A DNA stretch of 64,000 nucleotides, taken from NCBI RefSeq assembly GCF_003568845.1, contig NZ_CP030128.1, positions 248,001-312,000 on the forward strand, read 5' to 3'. The stretch comes from Indioceanicola profundi. Its GTDB lineage: Bacteria > Pseudomonadota > Alphaproteobacteria > Azospirillales > Azospirillaceae. Both the position numbers and the translations under genes were made by a program. This document shows positions 9,546 through 18,851 of this stretch, one piece after another. Every line of letters starts with the position of its first letter. The stretch's first letter is position 1. The notes beneath the pieces are model-generated. The model saw only the letters and a list, made by a program, of their open reading frames with translations, was not told the origin of the DNA and ran no database searches.

Positions 9546-10268
9546 ATAGCTCTGCCACGACCGGCATCATGCAATCCTGATCTTGTTGCTCAACTGTCTG
9601 TTATCACGCCAAGAGCATGGTCCGAGATGGTCAGCAGCACGTTGAAAGGGGCGAACTTCTCCATGATGTGGTGCGCCTATGGTGCATTTCGACAGGAGCG
9701 CCACAGCGTGATGAACGAAAAACAGAAATGCGACCGTGAGAGCCATGAGCTGGGGAAGGCACGGCGTTGGCTAAACAGCTCATACAGGCGGTGCTCTGCC
9801 ACCCAATTTCGGCGGAGGGATGGAAACTCATCGCAGTCTTAAGCGCCGTCTTGCTTCTAATGGCCTTGAACCAGAAAACTGGTCCGCGGGAATTGCGACT
9901 TGCGGGGCGTGTTTCGACCTCTGAGGGGCAACCGGGTTCCACCGGTGCATCCAGCGCTACCGTTCCCGGCCGAATCCGCAGAAGCGGAAATACAGCCAAT
10001 CCACTTGGCTGATGATCACGGGGTACAAATCGGTAGCAGGCGCAGCTGAGGGATGGCGCATTATTTGTGGCGGCCATATACCGCCGCCGATCTGTGCCGT
10101 CGAGTTGACACTTTCTCCGGAACAAGTTTCGTGCGCCTGCATTCCGTACATAGGGGTCCGCGGTGCGTTTTCGGCACGCTGCTTCTTTTGGTTTGTATTC
10201 TGGCTATTCCCGGGGGCATCGCACTTGGTGCGTCGGCGCATGGTCCACTCTGGCAAGGAGATGAGGAC
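9546..10268. other. Intergenic region, no convincing gene
   Basis: About 720 bases. One short frame (9767-10012, TTG start) would give an 81-residue peptide with a membrane-like stretch (LIAVLSAVLLLMALN) but otherwise unlikely sequence; I do not call it. The frame of the next gene is open back to 10053, but the ribosome site places its start at 10269. Confidence 0.35.
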
Positions 10269-10697
10269 GTGGCTGTTACCGTCGATCATAGACCGGCAAG
10301 GGCGATTCAGCCCTTTCATGCGGTTCTGCTCGCCGCCACCATTCCGCTGTTCCTGGGCGCCCTGCTCAGCGACATCGCTTACGCCAGGAGCTATCAGATC
10401 CAGTGGACCAACTTCGCCTCCTGGCTGATTGCGGGCGGCATGGTTTTCACCGGGTTTGCGCTCCTCTGGAGCCTCATTGACCTGATCCGCGCAGACCGGC
10501 GCAAAGGGCGGCCGCTCATCTACTTTCTCCTGCTGTTCGCCATGTTCGTGCTCGGCCTAATCAACGCGTTGGTCCATGCGCGGGACGCCTGGGGGGCCAT
10601 GCCGGAGGGGCTCATCCTATCGGCGGTGGTTGCCGTGCTCGCCATTGTGGCGACCTGGGTCGGCTTCTCCAGCCTTCGCGTGGGAGGGAAGATATGA
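10269..10697 (+). CDS. DUF2231-family inner-membrane protein
   Basis: A 142-residue protein beginning with GTG at 10269, chosen because AAGGAG ends eight bases upstream and the family starts near this point. It has four hydrophobic helices (about 16-35, 48-68, 79-100, 111-132), with DUF2231-type phrases PFHAVLLAATIPLFLGALLS and IQWTNFASWLI. The family has no known enzymatic role; it is often found beside oxidoreductases and heme or sugar dehydrogenases. The stop overlaps the ATG of the sorbosone-dehydrogenase-like gene (ATGA), so the two form a coupled operon and may work as membrane and lipoprotein partners (inference). Confidence 0.8.
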   Translation: MAVTVDHRPARAIQPFHAVLLAATIPLFLGALLSDIAYARSYQIQWTNFASWLIAGGMVFTGFALLWSLIDLIRADRRKGRPLIYFLLLFAMFVLGLINALVHARDAWGAMPEGLILSAVVAVLAIVATWVGFSSLRVGGKI

Positions 10698-12061
10698 AAC
10701 GGTCCAGCTTATTGGCTGCCGCTGCGCTTATGACCTTGCTGACCGCCTGCGACGGCGATCCCGCACCGCCGGAGTATGGCGCCAGCCCACAGCTGCCTGA
10801 GCCGCAGCGCGGGCTGCTGCCCAGCATGAACATCGCCAATCCCGCGCCGTGGGGCGATCGGCAGCCGATCGTGCCGGAAGGCTACACCATCACAGCCATC
10901 GCGACCGACCTCGGCATCCCGCGCCAGACCCTTGTCCTTCCCAACGGCGATATCCTCGTTGCCGAAGGGAGAGGCGGCGGGGCGCCGGCGCTGCTGCCGA
11001 AGGATGTCATCGCCGGTTTCATCAAGGCCAAGGGAACGACCTCGGTCAAGAGCGGCAATCGCCTGACCCTGCTACGGGACGGCGACGGTGACGGTATCTA
11101 CGAAGAACGCACCGTCTTCGCCGACAATCTGAACGCACCCTATGGGCTCGCGCTGGTCAACGACCAGCTCTATGTTGCGAACCAGGATGCCCTGGTGCGG
11201 TTCTCCTACCGCGACGGGCAGACCAGCGCCGACGCGCCGCCGGTCAAGGTCACCGACCTGCCCTCCGAGATCAACCATCACTGGACCAAGGCATTGGCCG
11301 CCAGCGCGGATGGACGCTTCCTCTATGTCGGCATCGGCTCCAACAGCAACATCACGGAACGCGGGATGGCTGCCGAGGTCGACCGCGCGATGGTGTGGCA
11401 AGTGGATGCCGAGACGGGAGCGCACAAGCCCTACGCCACCGGTCTCCGCAACCCCACTGCCTTGGCCGTGCAGCCGGGGTCTGGCACGCTATGGGCGGTG
11501 GTGAATGAGCGCGACGAGCTTGGCCCGAACCTTGTCCCCGATTACCTCACCTCGGTCCGCGAAGGCGGCTTCTATGGCTGGCCCTACAGCTACTGGGGCC
11601 AGAATGTGGACCCGCGCGTTCGGCCGCAGGACTCGCAGAAGGTCGCTGCGGCGATCACGCCGGATTACAGCCTGGGCGCGCATGTTGCAGCACTCGGCCT
11701 GTCCTTTTCCACGTCCGCGATGGGCGCTCAGTTCGCCGACGGTGTGTTCGTCGGTGAACATGGCAGTTGGAATCGAAGCGTGCCCAGCGGATACAAGGTG
11801 ATCTTCGTGCCCTTCCGCGACGGCCAACCCGCCGGTCCTCCTGTCGACTTTGTGACCGGGTTCTACGGCGAGGAGGGCGACACCTACGGCCGGCCTGTCG
11901 GCGTCACCGTTGATCCACGGGGCGCCCTGATCGTCGCCGACGACCTCTCGAACACGATCTGGCGCGTAACCCCCGTGAATCCATCACCCACTGCCGAAGC
12001 GCTTCCGCGCCCGAGCATCGGAATCCCCGAGAGCGACCACCGGCCCGGTTCGCCCTCGTAG
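10694..12061 (+). CDS. PQQ-type sorbosone dehydrogenase-like lipoprotein
   Basis: A 455-residue protein with a lipoprotein signal (MKRSSLLAAAALMTLLTAC; lipobox LTAC, lipidated Cys19). The mature part is a six-bladed beta-propeller of the soluble glucose/sorbosone dehydrogenase type: GIPRQTLVLPNGDILVAEG, LNAPYGLALV, ATGLRNPTALAVQP, NERDELGPNLVPDYL, GWPYSYWG, GEHGSWNR and DPRGALIVADD. These are the conserved PQQ/calcium-site surroundings of the family. It probably oxidises an aldose or related sugar in the periplasm. It is coupled to the DUF2231 gene upstream. A decayed IS6 element lies just after it in the opposite orientation. Confidence 0.85.
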   Translation: MKRSSLLAAAALMTLLTACDGDPAPPEYGASPQLPEPQRGLLPSMNIANPAPWGDRQPIVPEGYTITAIATDLGIPRQTLVLPNGDILVAEGRGGGAPALLPKDVIAGFIKAKGTTSVKSGNRLTLLRDGDGDGIYEERTVFADNLNAPYGLALVNDQLYVANQDALVRFSYRDGQTSADAPPVKVTDLPSEINHHWTKALAASADGRFLYVGIGSNSNITERGMAAEVDRAMVWQVDAETGAHKPYATGLRNPTALAVQPGSGTLWAVVNERDELGPNLVPDYLTSVREGGFYGWPYSYWGQNVDPRVRPQDSQKVAAAITPDYSLGAHVAALGLSFSTSAMGAQFADGVFVGEHGSWNRSVPSGYKVIFVPFRDGQPAGPPVDFVTGFYGEEGDTYGRPVGVTVDPRGALIVADDLSNTIWRVTPVNPSPTAEALPRPSIGIPESDHRPGSPS

Positions 12062-12070
12062 CAAGGCGCG

Positions 12071-12540
12071 CTAGCGATGGTCCTGTTCAATGATGTTGTT
12101 CAGAGATTCTTGCTGCTGGAGTTTGGACAAGCGCAAAAGCTCATCCGCCCTTATCCTCTTGGTGGTGCTCAGACAGGCCGTGTTCCTGTCGACAGTGATG
12201 GTACGCGGATCGGCTTGTGCTGCTTCAACGATTTGCGGAAGAAGCGCCGGGCGGCCGCGGCATCGCGCCTGGCGCTGAGCAGGAAGTCGATGGTCTTGCC
12301 GCGGGCATCGACGACGCAGTACCGGCACCTCCACCGCCCCTTCACCCGGACCTAGGTCGCGTCCACCTGCCAGGAACCGGACGGCAGAGGCAGGTGAAGG
12401 CGGATGCGCCGGTCCGGTTCGGGGGGCGGGCCTTGATCCACTGAAAGATCGTCGTGTGGTCTTCAGCAGCGTCGTGGCAGGCCAAGATGCGATTGAGATC
12501 AGGGGCGCTGATCGGAAACTATAGATATCAATGCGCCCAC
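12071..12540 (-). pseudogene. Decayed IS6-family transposase
   Basis: On the minus strand, scattered over frames, are recognisable IS6-family transposase pieces in the right order: PISAPDLNRIL, HTTIFQWI, RRIRLHLPLPSGSWQVDAT, a stop in place of the usual tyrosine, VRVKGRWRY, DARGKTIDFLLSARRDAAA, ITVDRNTA and LNNIIEQDHR. At least two frameshifts and several stops separate them, so no transposase can be made. The remnant abuts the 3' end of the P450 gene. I could not define terminal inverted repeats. Confidence 0.8.
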
Positions 12541-12546
12541 ATAAAA

Positions 12547-13911
12547 TCACGTCGGGCGTGAACCAGCCTCCCTTGAACGGGATCTTTCTTGATCCGCATC
12601 ATTTTGCCTATCCGACAATCGCCGGGCATTCAAACTTACATCAGAACCGCTCCATGTCCTGGATCCGCGTGCGCCCTGATGTCGCCCCCATGCGACCCGC
12701 ATGCTGCTCGGCCGACGTATGCCGGCGTGGCCCTGAAACTGCAGTGGGCCCTCGAGCAGATGGAGATGCGGTAGCCGTTCAGCGATCGCGGCAAGACTCT
12801 CTTCCAGTTCCATCCAGGCCAGGGCTTTTCCCAGGCAGTTGTGGGCGCCGCCTCCAAATACGAGCTGTCGGCGGGGATGATCGGTGCGCCCGATGTCGAA
12901 ACGGTCGGGATCTGCATAGATCCCCGGGTCACGGAGTGCTGACATTGTGGACAGCGACATTGCCGTGTTGGCCGGGACCATGTATCCGTCGATTTCGATC
13001 TCTTCGATGGAGAAGCGGGGAACGGAGGCAATCGAAGGCTCGAACCGCAGCGCCTCTGTTACCGCCCCGGGGATGCGGGCGGCATCGCGGCAGACGGCAT
13101 CCCACTGCTCGCGGTGTTGGAGTAGCAGACTGACCTGCGATGCGATGGCGGCGCGGGTGGTATCGCTTCCGCCGACGATCACGCTTGCGACCTGAGCGAC
13201 GGCTTCGGCAGGCGAAAGCTCATGGTGTGCGTCAAGTGCGGCCACGTAGGAGCTGAGAAAATCATCGTCTGGAGTCCGGCGGCGCCTGTCGAGCAGCCGC
13301 GCGACATAGGCGGTCAATTCCTCGGCAGCGGTCTCGGCCTCTGACGCGAACGCCGGCGTCCATTGCGACCCGAGGACACGGGAGAAGCTGTACACCCATC
13401 TGGTGAACAGCGGGACGTCGTCAGCGGGAACGCCAAGGATCATGCTGATTACACGGGCCGGAACCTGGGCGGCATAATCCTCAAGAAAGTCCATTTCCCC
13501 ATCGCCCAGCTTGGCCTGGATGAGATCATCGGCCAGGCGCCGAATCCGTGGCCGCAGACCCGCGATGATGCTTGCAGCGAACGCCTTGTTCATGGAAGCC
13601 CGCCTGCGCCGATGGTCGGCGCCGTTCGACGTCAGCATCGAATAGCGGAAGAAGTCGTACACGGGGCCATGTGTGATGCCGCGCAACCGGACAAGCTCTG
13701 TTTCCACCTGGCGTGTCCGCGGATCAATCAGCAGGCTGTCAACATCCCTGCCGCGGAGGACCAGGACAACCCCATCGTCCCGTCTGATAAAGGGGGCCAC
13801 CGCCCGGTACCGGCGAAAGGCGCCATGCGGGTCGGCCTCGAGGTCGGCAACGGACACATTGACCGGCTCTCGTGCATGATCGGGCGGTTGGGACAGGCTG
13901 GGCTCTCTCAT
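12547..13911 (-). CDS. Cytochrome P450
   Basis: A 454-residue bacterial class I P450. Landmarks in order: I-helix oxygen-binding motif VGGSDTTR, K-helix ExxR in EALRF, the PxxF-like region DPDRFDIGR, and the heme loop FGGGAHNCLGKAL with the cysteine thiolate ligand. It would use external ferredoxin and reductase, and none is encoded nearby. The last 43 or so residues, after RVAWGRH, are Arg/Ser-rich and unlike the family; they run up to the border of the IS6 remnant, suggesting that the natural C-terminus was altered when the element inserted or decayed. The P450 core is intact. Substrate unknown. Confidence 0.9.
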   Translation of the reverse strand: MREPSLSQPPDHAREPVNVSVADLEADPHGAFRRYRAVAPFIRRDDGVVLVLRGRDVDSLLIDPRTRQVETELVRLRGITHGPVYDFFRYSMLTSNGADHRRRRASMNKAFAASIIAGLRPRIRRLADDLIQAKLGDGEMDFLEDYAAQVPARVISMILGVPADDVPLFTRWVYSFSRVLGSQWTPAFASEAETAAEELTAYVARLLDRRRRTPDDDFLSSYVAALDAHHELSPAEAVAQVASVIVGGSDTTRAAIASQVSLLLQHREQWDAVCRDAARIPGAVTEALRFEPSIASVPRFSIEEIEIDGYMVPANTAMSLSTMSALRDPGIYADPDRFDIGRTDHPRRQLVFGGGAHNCLGKALAWMELEESLAAIAERLPHLHLLEGPLQFQGHAGIRRPSSMRVAWGRHQGARGSRTWSGSDVSLNARRLSDRQNDADQERSRSREAGSRPT

Positions 13912-14447
13912 TCTGCCCTCCAGTGGTCGTGAGAGGCCGATTGGCAGCTCAACCGCGGCCTGGTTCCCTCGGGCCTTGGATTTCCGAACGCCAGGTTTTG
14001 TCGACGGCCATGCCGCCCGAACGCCACGACATTACCCCCGGCGCGCTGTGGGGAAGCCAGGCTGGGGAGGCTGCGGCTGAAGAGGCGCGTGGCGACACAG
14101 GCGTTGAACAGGGACCGCAAGGGCAGTGCCCATCGGCGCGGTCGGACCGGCAGGCGCGCCGTGCCCTCCGCCCCAGTATACATTCCCATAGAAACCTTCA
14201 TGATATGGACCTCGGATATTTATTGCCCGACGAAAGACCGGCTCTGTTCGCAGGCCTTTCCTGAGGTCCAGTCTCGCCAGGGCGCATTGCGCGCCGATGT
14301 CGCCGGCACAGGAGATGGTTACATCTGACATCCAGGCGGCTGATCGTCGCCCTTGTCGCGGCTAGCGGCCGGATGGTCACAGGGCAGCCCAATCGCGTAA
14401 AAGATCTCAGCTTGCGACCGCCATGGGCGATGAGGCCGGTTTCAGCG
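13912..14447. other. Intergenic region, no gene recognised
   Basis: A 536-base stretch upstream of the P450 gene and downstream of the OmpR-type regulator, both on the minus strand. It must hold the P450 promoter. Short frames exist on both strands but none has convincing composition or a ribosome site. Confidence 0.35.
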
Positions 14448-15176
14448 TCAGAGATTTTCGACCGGAACGCTGAAGGTGTAACCAGCGCCCCGCTCGGTCT
14501 TGATCAGCTGCGGCTCAGTCGGATTTGGTTCCAGTTTGCGGCGCAGGCGCAAGATCAGGACGTCGATGCTGCGATCATACACTTCGGCATCATGAACACG
14601 GCTGGCCGCAAGTAACTGCTCACGACTCAACACCTGCATTGGATGCTTCAGGAAGGCAACGAGCAGATTGAACTCGCCCGCGGTTAGTTTCACGGGCTTG
14701 CCTTGGCCCGGCGCCGCCAAGCTGCGGGTTTGCATGTCCAGCACCCACCCGGCAAACCCGTACCGCAGGCGCTTGGTTCGTCCCCGAGTGGGGCGTTCCG
14801 TCGGCTCCGAGCGGCGCAATACGGCACGAACGCGCGCCAGCATCTCCCGTAGCCCGAACGGCTTGGTGAGATAATCGTCAGCGCCGAGTTCAAGGCCGAG
14901 GACACGGTCGGCCTCATCGCGGCGGTGGCCGGTGATGATGATGACCGGCGCTACGGCCATCGCGGTGATCTTCCGCAACAGCTCGAGCCCGTCCTCCCCG
15001 CCAAGATTGAGGTCGAGGATGATCAGGTCCAGCGGCCGCTCGGCGATGACGCGCGCCGTCTCGGCCCCCGTCGCTGCTGTGCTGATCTCATAGATGTGGT
15101 CGGCAAGATAGCTGGCGATCACATCCCGCATCGCGGGATCATCATCCACGACCAGAATCTGCTTTTTCTTCATCAT
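14448..15176 (-). CDS. OmpR-family response regulator of the peroxidase operon
   Basis: A 242-residue protein; the start is taken at the MMKKKQILVVDDD methionine, since residues upstream lie within the kinase gene. The N-terminal receiver is canonical: acidic pair in VVDDD, phospho-acceptor in LIILDLN, Thr in IIITGHR and Lys in YLTKPF. The C-terminal winged helix has the OmpR signature (REQLLAASRVHD, YDRSIDVLILRLRRKLE, LIKTERGAGYTF). It is the last gene of a three-gene unit, overlapping the 3' end of the hybrid histidine kinase by about 35 bases, so it is the likely output of that kinase. Confidence 0.88.
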   Translation of the reverse strand: MMKKKQILVVDDDPAMRDVIASYLADHIYEISTAATGAETARVIAERPLDLIILDLNLGGEDGLELLRKITAMAVAPVIIITGHRRDEADRVLGLELGADDYLTKPFGLREMLARVRAVLRRSEPTERPTRGRTKRLRYGFAGWVLDMQTRSLAAPGQGKPVKLTAGEFNLLVAFLKHPMQVLSREQLLAASRVHDAEVYDRSIDVLILRLRRKLEPNPTEPQLIKTERGAGYTFSVPVENL

Positions 15177-17835
15177 AGCGTCCGGATTGCCGTCGTTTCG
15201 CTGCGGCGTCATCATCTTCGTCTGGCGGAACGTCCGGATCGCCGAGCCCCGACTTTGCAGGCTGGCCAACGGACGCCACATTGGCGGGCTGATCTTCCGC
15301 CAGGGGCGCGCGCCGGAATGCCCCGAGGCCAATGCGCATAAGGCTCATGGCCAGCGGCCGTAGCCGTAACGGCTTCTGGAGAACATCGCGGATGCCCGCT
15401 GCCTCCCGTTCGGCATCCGGAACACTACTCTGATGCTCTGTTGCAAGAAGGACCGCCAGGGCCGGCGAGCGTTGGCGTAAGGCGCGGGCCAAAGCCGACC
15501 CGGGCATGTCCGGGAGGATCTGCTCCGCCAGTACCGCGTCGAAACGGTCGGGATCTGTCTGGACAGCGTGCAACGCTGCCTGGGCGCAGTCGACGCCGAC
15601 CGGCTCAAAGCCAAGAGCTGCCAACATTTCCTCGGCGAGCAGCCGCTGGCGTGCATCCGCCTCGACCAGCAGAACCGTCTCGCCGCGGCCGCGTGGAATC
15701 GGCAGTTCGAGAATGGTCGCGTCCTGTACCGCGGGCTTGTCCGCCTGGGCAAGGTAGACGGAGAAGCAACTGCCCCGGCCTGGCGCGCTCCGTACATCCA
15801 GCCCGCCGCCATGCGCGGTCACAATGCCGTGAACCATCGACAGGCCGAGCCCGGTGCCGTGGCCCGGACCCTTCGTTGTGAAGAAAGGTTCGGCGATCCG
15901 CTGCAGGGTCGCGCCGTCCATTCCGTGTCCGGTGTCTTTGACCCTGAGCCGGACGTACCGTCCAGCCTTGATCTGCCCGTGCGACAACGCTTGCGCGCCC
16001 ATCATGTCGATGCGGTCGAGGTCCACCTCGATGATGCCATGGCCCTCCATGGCATGGGCGGCATTGGTGCACAGGTTCATGACCACTTGCTGGAGCTCGG
16101 TGGCGTCGCCCACGATGGCCGCGTCGCCGCTATTGAGATGGGCCCGCAGCTCGATGCCCGCCGGGAGGGACGCGCGGAGAAGAAGCAAGGCTTCGGAAAC
16201 CGCCGCCTCCGTCCGGAAGGGAAGCTCTTGTCGCTCACTCCTGCGACTGAACATCAGGATCTGATCCACAACGCGCTTCGCCCGTCCGCCGGCAAGGACA
16301 ACGCGCGCAATGTAGTTGTGCGCCGGGCTGCCGGCCGCCACAGCAGCCAGAGCCATTTCCCCATAGCCCAGGATGGCGCCGAGAATGTTGTTGAACTCAT
16401 GGGCCACGCCGCCGGCGAGCGTGCCTAGGGATTCCAGCCGTTGCGTCTGCGACAGCCGCGCCGAGAATGCAGCACGCTCATTCTCTGCGCGTTGCCGCTC
16501 GAGGGCGTTGACAAACATCCCGCCGGCCGTACGCAGCAGAGCAATATCCCCGCGGTCCGTTACGTTGGCGGAAATCCCCTCGAACATCAGATAGCCGAGG
16601 CAGCCCTGCGCATTGGTCAGTGGGATCGACAGCCAGGACTGCAGGCCCAGTGCGGTCAGGCGAGCCTTCCTTGGTCCCGGCGGCAGGGCTTTCACATCGG
16701 GCACATAGGTCAGGCCGGCCTGTCTGCCGAACTCCGGGTCCCAGTCCATCGCCAGATCCAGCAGATCGCCGGAGGATTGGAGTTGGTCTGGCCCGCCAGC
16801 CCGCGGCACGACATAGTGCCGCGCGATTGGATCCTCGGTCCGTCCCGACAGGATGAGCACACGGGCCCGGTCCGCATTCGCCTGTTCCGCCAATCGCGCA
16901 AGCGCAGCCTCGATGCCGTGGTCGAGCCGGTCCAACGGCAGACTGATGAATTCGGTGGAGATCGATGCGATCAGGTTCTCCAGGGCAAGCTGCCGCTGCA
17001 GAACAAGCGCCTTGGCACGCAGTTGAAGGATCAAATAGCCAACATAGATGGCAAGCCCCATGGCGGCCCCGTAGAGGGCGATGCGCAGAAACCGTGCCCG
17101 CGCCGCGGCCCGGCCATACTGGTCCAGGTAGACACGCTGGATCGCCTGGACATGCTTGTCCACAAGGCCGGCCTGGAGCTGGCCGACCATTGCATCGACA
17201 CCGGGCAGAGTGGCGGTGATCAACCGGCCATGCGCGAGGAGCGCCTGTATCTGCGGAACATTCGCCTCTGTCGCCGTAAGGCTGAGGCGATTGATGGCAA
17301 GGTTCAGCTCCCTGGCGATGTCGCCTTGCGGGTCTCGCGTGAAGCGGAGCATGACGGATGCTACGGTTCCGACCTGGTCCCGCATCGCGGACAGGCCGGG
17401 CAGTTCCGCATCCAGATCGAGGAGCTGCTGATTGAATGCACTGATCGAATTCTGCATCAAGGCGGTATCGGATTTGAAGATCTCCACCTGCACTTCCTGG
17501 TCCGCAATCGCAGCGGCCAAGCGCGAGACGTGCTGAGCCAGCACGGCGCGGTCACTGTCCGTCTCTGCTGCATGGCCGATCGCCTCCAGGCTGGCGGCGG
17601 CCCCCTGTAAGCTGTCATTCGCCTTGACCAGGGGGTCGTAATTGCGCAGCAAACCCGCACGAGCGCGGAGGACATCGCGTTGCAGTGACGCATTGGATAG
17701 ATCCAGAACCTGGAGGGCGTTGAGGATACGCTGGTGCTCGGTTGCGTCGGGGACCGTGCTGCGCATCATCAGATAGGTCAGCCCGAGCAGCAGCGCTGCG
17801 ACAACGAGCAGGAGATCGCGCCGGGACGCCGTCAT
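15142..17835 (-). CDS. Hybrid sensor histidine kinase with Asp-to-Glu receiver
   Basis: An 897-residue membrane kinase. Layout: membrane helix at 8-26, a long helical periplasmic sensor to about 250, a second helix (IALYGAAMGLAIYVGYLIL, about 252-270), a GAF-like domain (about 285-445), HisKA with GGVAHEFNN (His about 479), HATPase_c with NLCTNAAHAMEG, DTGHGMDG and GTGLGLS, then a C-terminal receiver (about 745-865). The receiver keeps the acidic pair (VEAD), Thr (LLATEH) and Lys (LQKPL), but the phospho-acceptor position in DAVLAEQ is Glu. The ATG overlaps the stop of the peroxidase gene (ATGA). It probably senses something linked to peroxidase function (inference). Confidence 0.88.
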   Translation of the reverse strand: MTASRRDLLLVVAALLLGLTYLMMRSTVPDATEHQRILNALQVLDLSNASLQRDVLRARAGLLRNYDPLVKANDSLQGAAASLEAIGHAAETDSDRAVLAQHVSRLAAAIADQEVQVEIFKSDTALMQNSISAFNQQLLDLDAELPGLSAMRDQVGTVASVMLRFTRDPQGDIARELNLAINRLSLTATEANVPQIQALLAHGRLITATLPGVDAMVGQLQAGLVDKHVQAIQRVYLDQYGRAAARARFLRIALYGAAMGLAIYVGYLILQLRAKALVLQRQLALENLIASISTEFISLPLDRLDHGIEAALARLAEQANADRARVLILSGRTEDPIARHYVVPRAGGPDQLQSSGDLLDLAMDWDPEFGRQAGLTYVPDVKALPPGPRKARLTALGLQSWLSIPLTNAQGCLGYLMFEGISANVTDRGDIALLRTAGGMFVNALERQRAENERAAFSARLSQTQRLESLGTLAGGVAHEFNNILGAILGYGEMALAAVAAGSPAHNYIARVVLAGGRAKRVVDQILMFSRRSERQELPFRTEAAVSEALLLLRASLPAGIELRAHLNSGDAAIVGDATELQQVVMNLCTNAAHAMEGHGIIEVDLDRIDMMGAQALSHGQIKAGRYVRLRVKDTGHGMDGATLQRIAEPFFTTKGPGHGTGLGLSMVHGIVTAHGGGLDVRSAPGRGSCFSVYLAQADKPAVQDATILELPIPRGRGETVLLVEADARQRLLAEEMLAALGFEPVGVDCAQAALHAVQTDPDRFDAVLAEQILPDMPGSALARALRQRSPALAVLLATEHQSSVPDAEREAAGIRDVLQKPLRLRPLAMSLMRIGLGAFRRAPLAEDQPANVASVGQPAKSGLGDPDVPPDEDDDAAAKRRQSGRYDEEKADSGRG

Positions 17836-18851
17836 GGGGCAAACTCCTCCCGTCGGCTCAGGAGACGCCCCTGGTACTCGCCGGTCAACGTGCCGAGAAA
17901 GCGCACGATGAGATCAATATCGGTCTTGGGCAACTCTCGACCCAATTGAACCCGTGCCATGATCTCCACGGCCTCCTCGAGTGTTCTTGCCGATCCATCG
18001 TGGAAATAGGGGGCGGTCACCGCCACGTTCCGGAGGCTCGGCACGCGGAACACGAAACGGTCCCGCACCGCGCCGGTCAGGGCGAAGCGTCCAAGATTGC
18101 CTTCCGAACTGTCGCGGGATGGAACCGGGTCGCCGAAAATACCGAAGCGCTGGAACAGGTTGCCGCCGATATTCTCCCCCTGGTGACAGGAAACGCAGCC
18201 ATAGGCGGTAAAAAGCTCGTAGCCTTCCTTCTCCGCAGGGGTGATGGCCTCCGGATTGCCGGCGAGATACAGGTCGAAACGGGCGTTGGGTGTCACCAAT
18301 GAGCGTTGGAACTCGGCAAGCGCGTCGAGGACATCGTTCCTCGCCGGTTCGCGGCCATAAAGCTGGGAGAAGTGGTGTCGGTAGCTCGGGTCCGCCGCGA
18401 GAGCTGTCAGGATCTTTGGCCAGCTCGTATTCATCAGCCTGACGTCCAGAAGCACCGCCTCGTTCTGTGCCGCGAGTGTCTGGAAATTTCCGCGCCAGTT
18501 CAGACGGAAATTGCGCACCGCATTGAAAATCGTTGGCGCATTGAAAAGGTGCGACTGTCCGTCCGCCGTGACGGAGCGAGCTCGATTGTCAGCGCCAGCT
18601 TGGTCCAGCTGATGACAGGAATTGCAGGCCAGGGTGCCGTCGCCAGAAAGGCGTGTATCGAAGAACAAGCGCCGTCCGAGCGCCACACGCCGTCCGTCCA
18701 GACTGCCGGCCTGTGCAAGTGGTGTAATCGGCTGAGATGACGGGCTGGCAAGCGGCAACAGTGTCGTCGCGTCCGGAACGGTTGAAAAGGTAAACACAGC
18801 CGCCGCCAGCACAGCCGGTATCGCTGCCGCAAGAAATCGGCCGTTCAGCAT
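17832..18851 (-). CDS. Di-heme cytochrome c peroxidase (MauG/CcpA type)
   Basis: A 339-residue protein; ATG 18851 follows a GAGGGGGA ribosome site. A signal peptide (LNGRFLAAAIPAVLAAAVFTFS) is followed by two c-type heme motifs, CNSCH and CVSCH, about 160 residues apart, with the family phrases LGRRLFFDTRLSGDGT, FNAPTIFNAVRN, FRVPSLRNVAVTAPYFHDG and a C-terminal helix ending LGTLTGEY. Such enzymes reduce hydrogen peroxide, or oxidise a partner, in the periplasm using electrons from small cytochromes. It is first in a coupled three-gene operon with a hybrid kinase and OmpR regulator, an uncommon arrangement. Confidence 0.9.
   Translation of the reverse strand: MLNGRFLAAAIPAVLAAAVFTFSTVPDATTLLPLASPSSQPITPLAQAGSLDGRRVALGRRLFFDTRLSGDGTLACNSCHQLDQAGADNRARSVTADGQSHLFNAPTIFNAVRNFRLNWRGNFQTLAAQNEAVLLDVRLMNTSWPKILTALAADPSYRHHFSQLYGREPARNDVLDALAEFQRSLVTPNARFDLYLAGNPEAITPAEKEGYELFTAYGCVSCHQGENIGGNLFQRFGIFGDPVPSRDSSEGNLGRFALTGAVRDRFVFRVPSLRNVAVTAPYFHDGSARTLEEAVEIMARVQLGRELPKTDIDLIVRFLGTLTGEYQGRLLSRREEFAP

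Noticed and set aside
14032-14331. Gly/Pro-rich minus-strand frame upstream of the P450 gene
   Set aside because: Low-complexity translation without a ribosome site; nothing supports coding.
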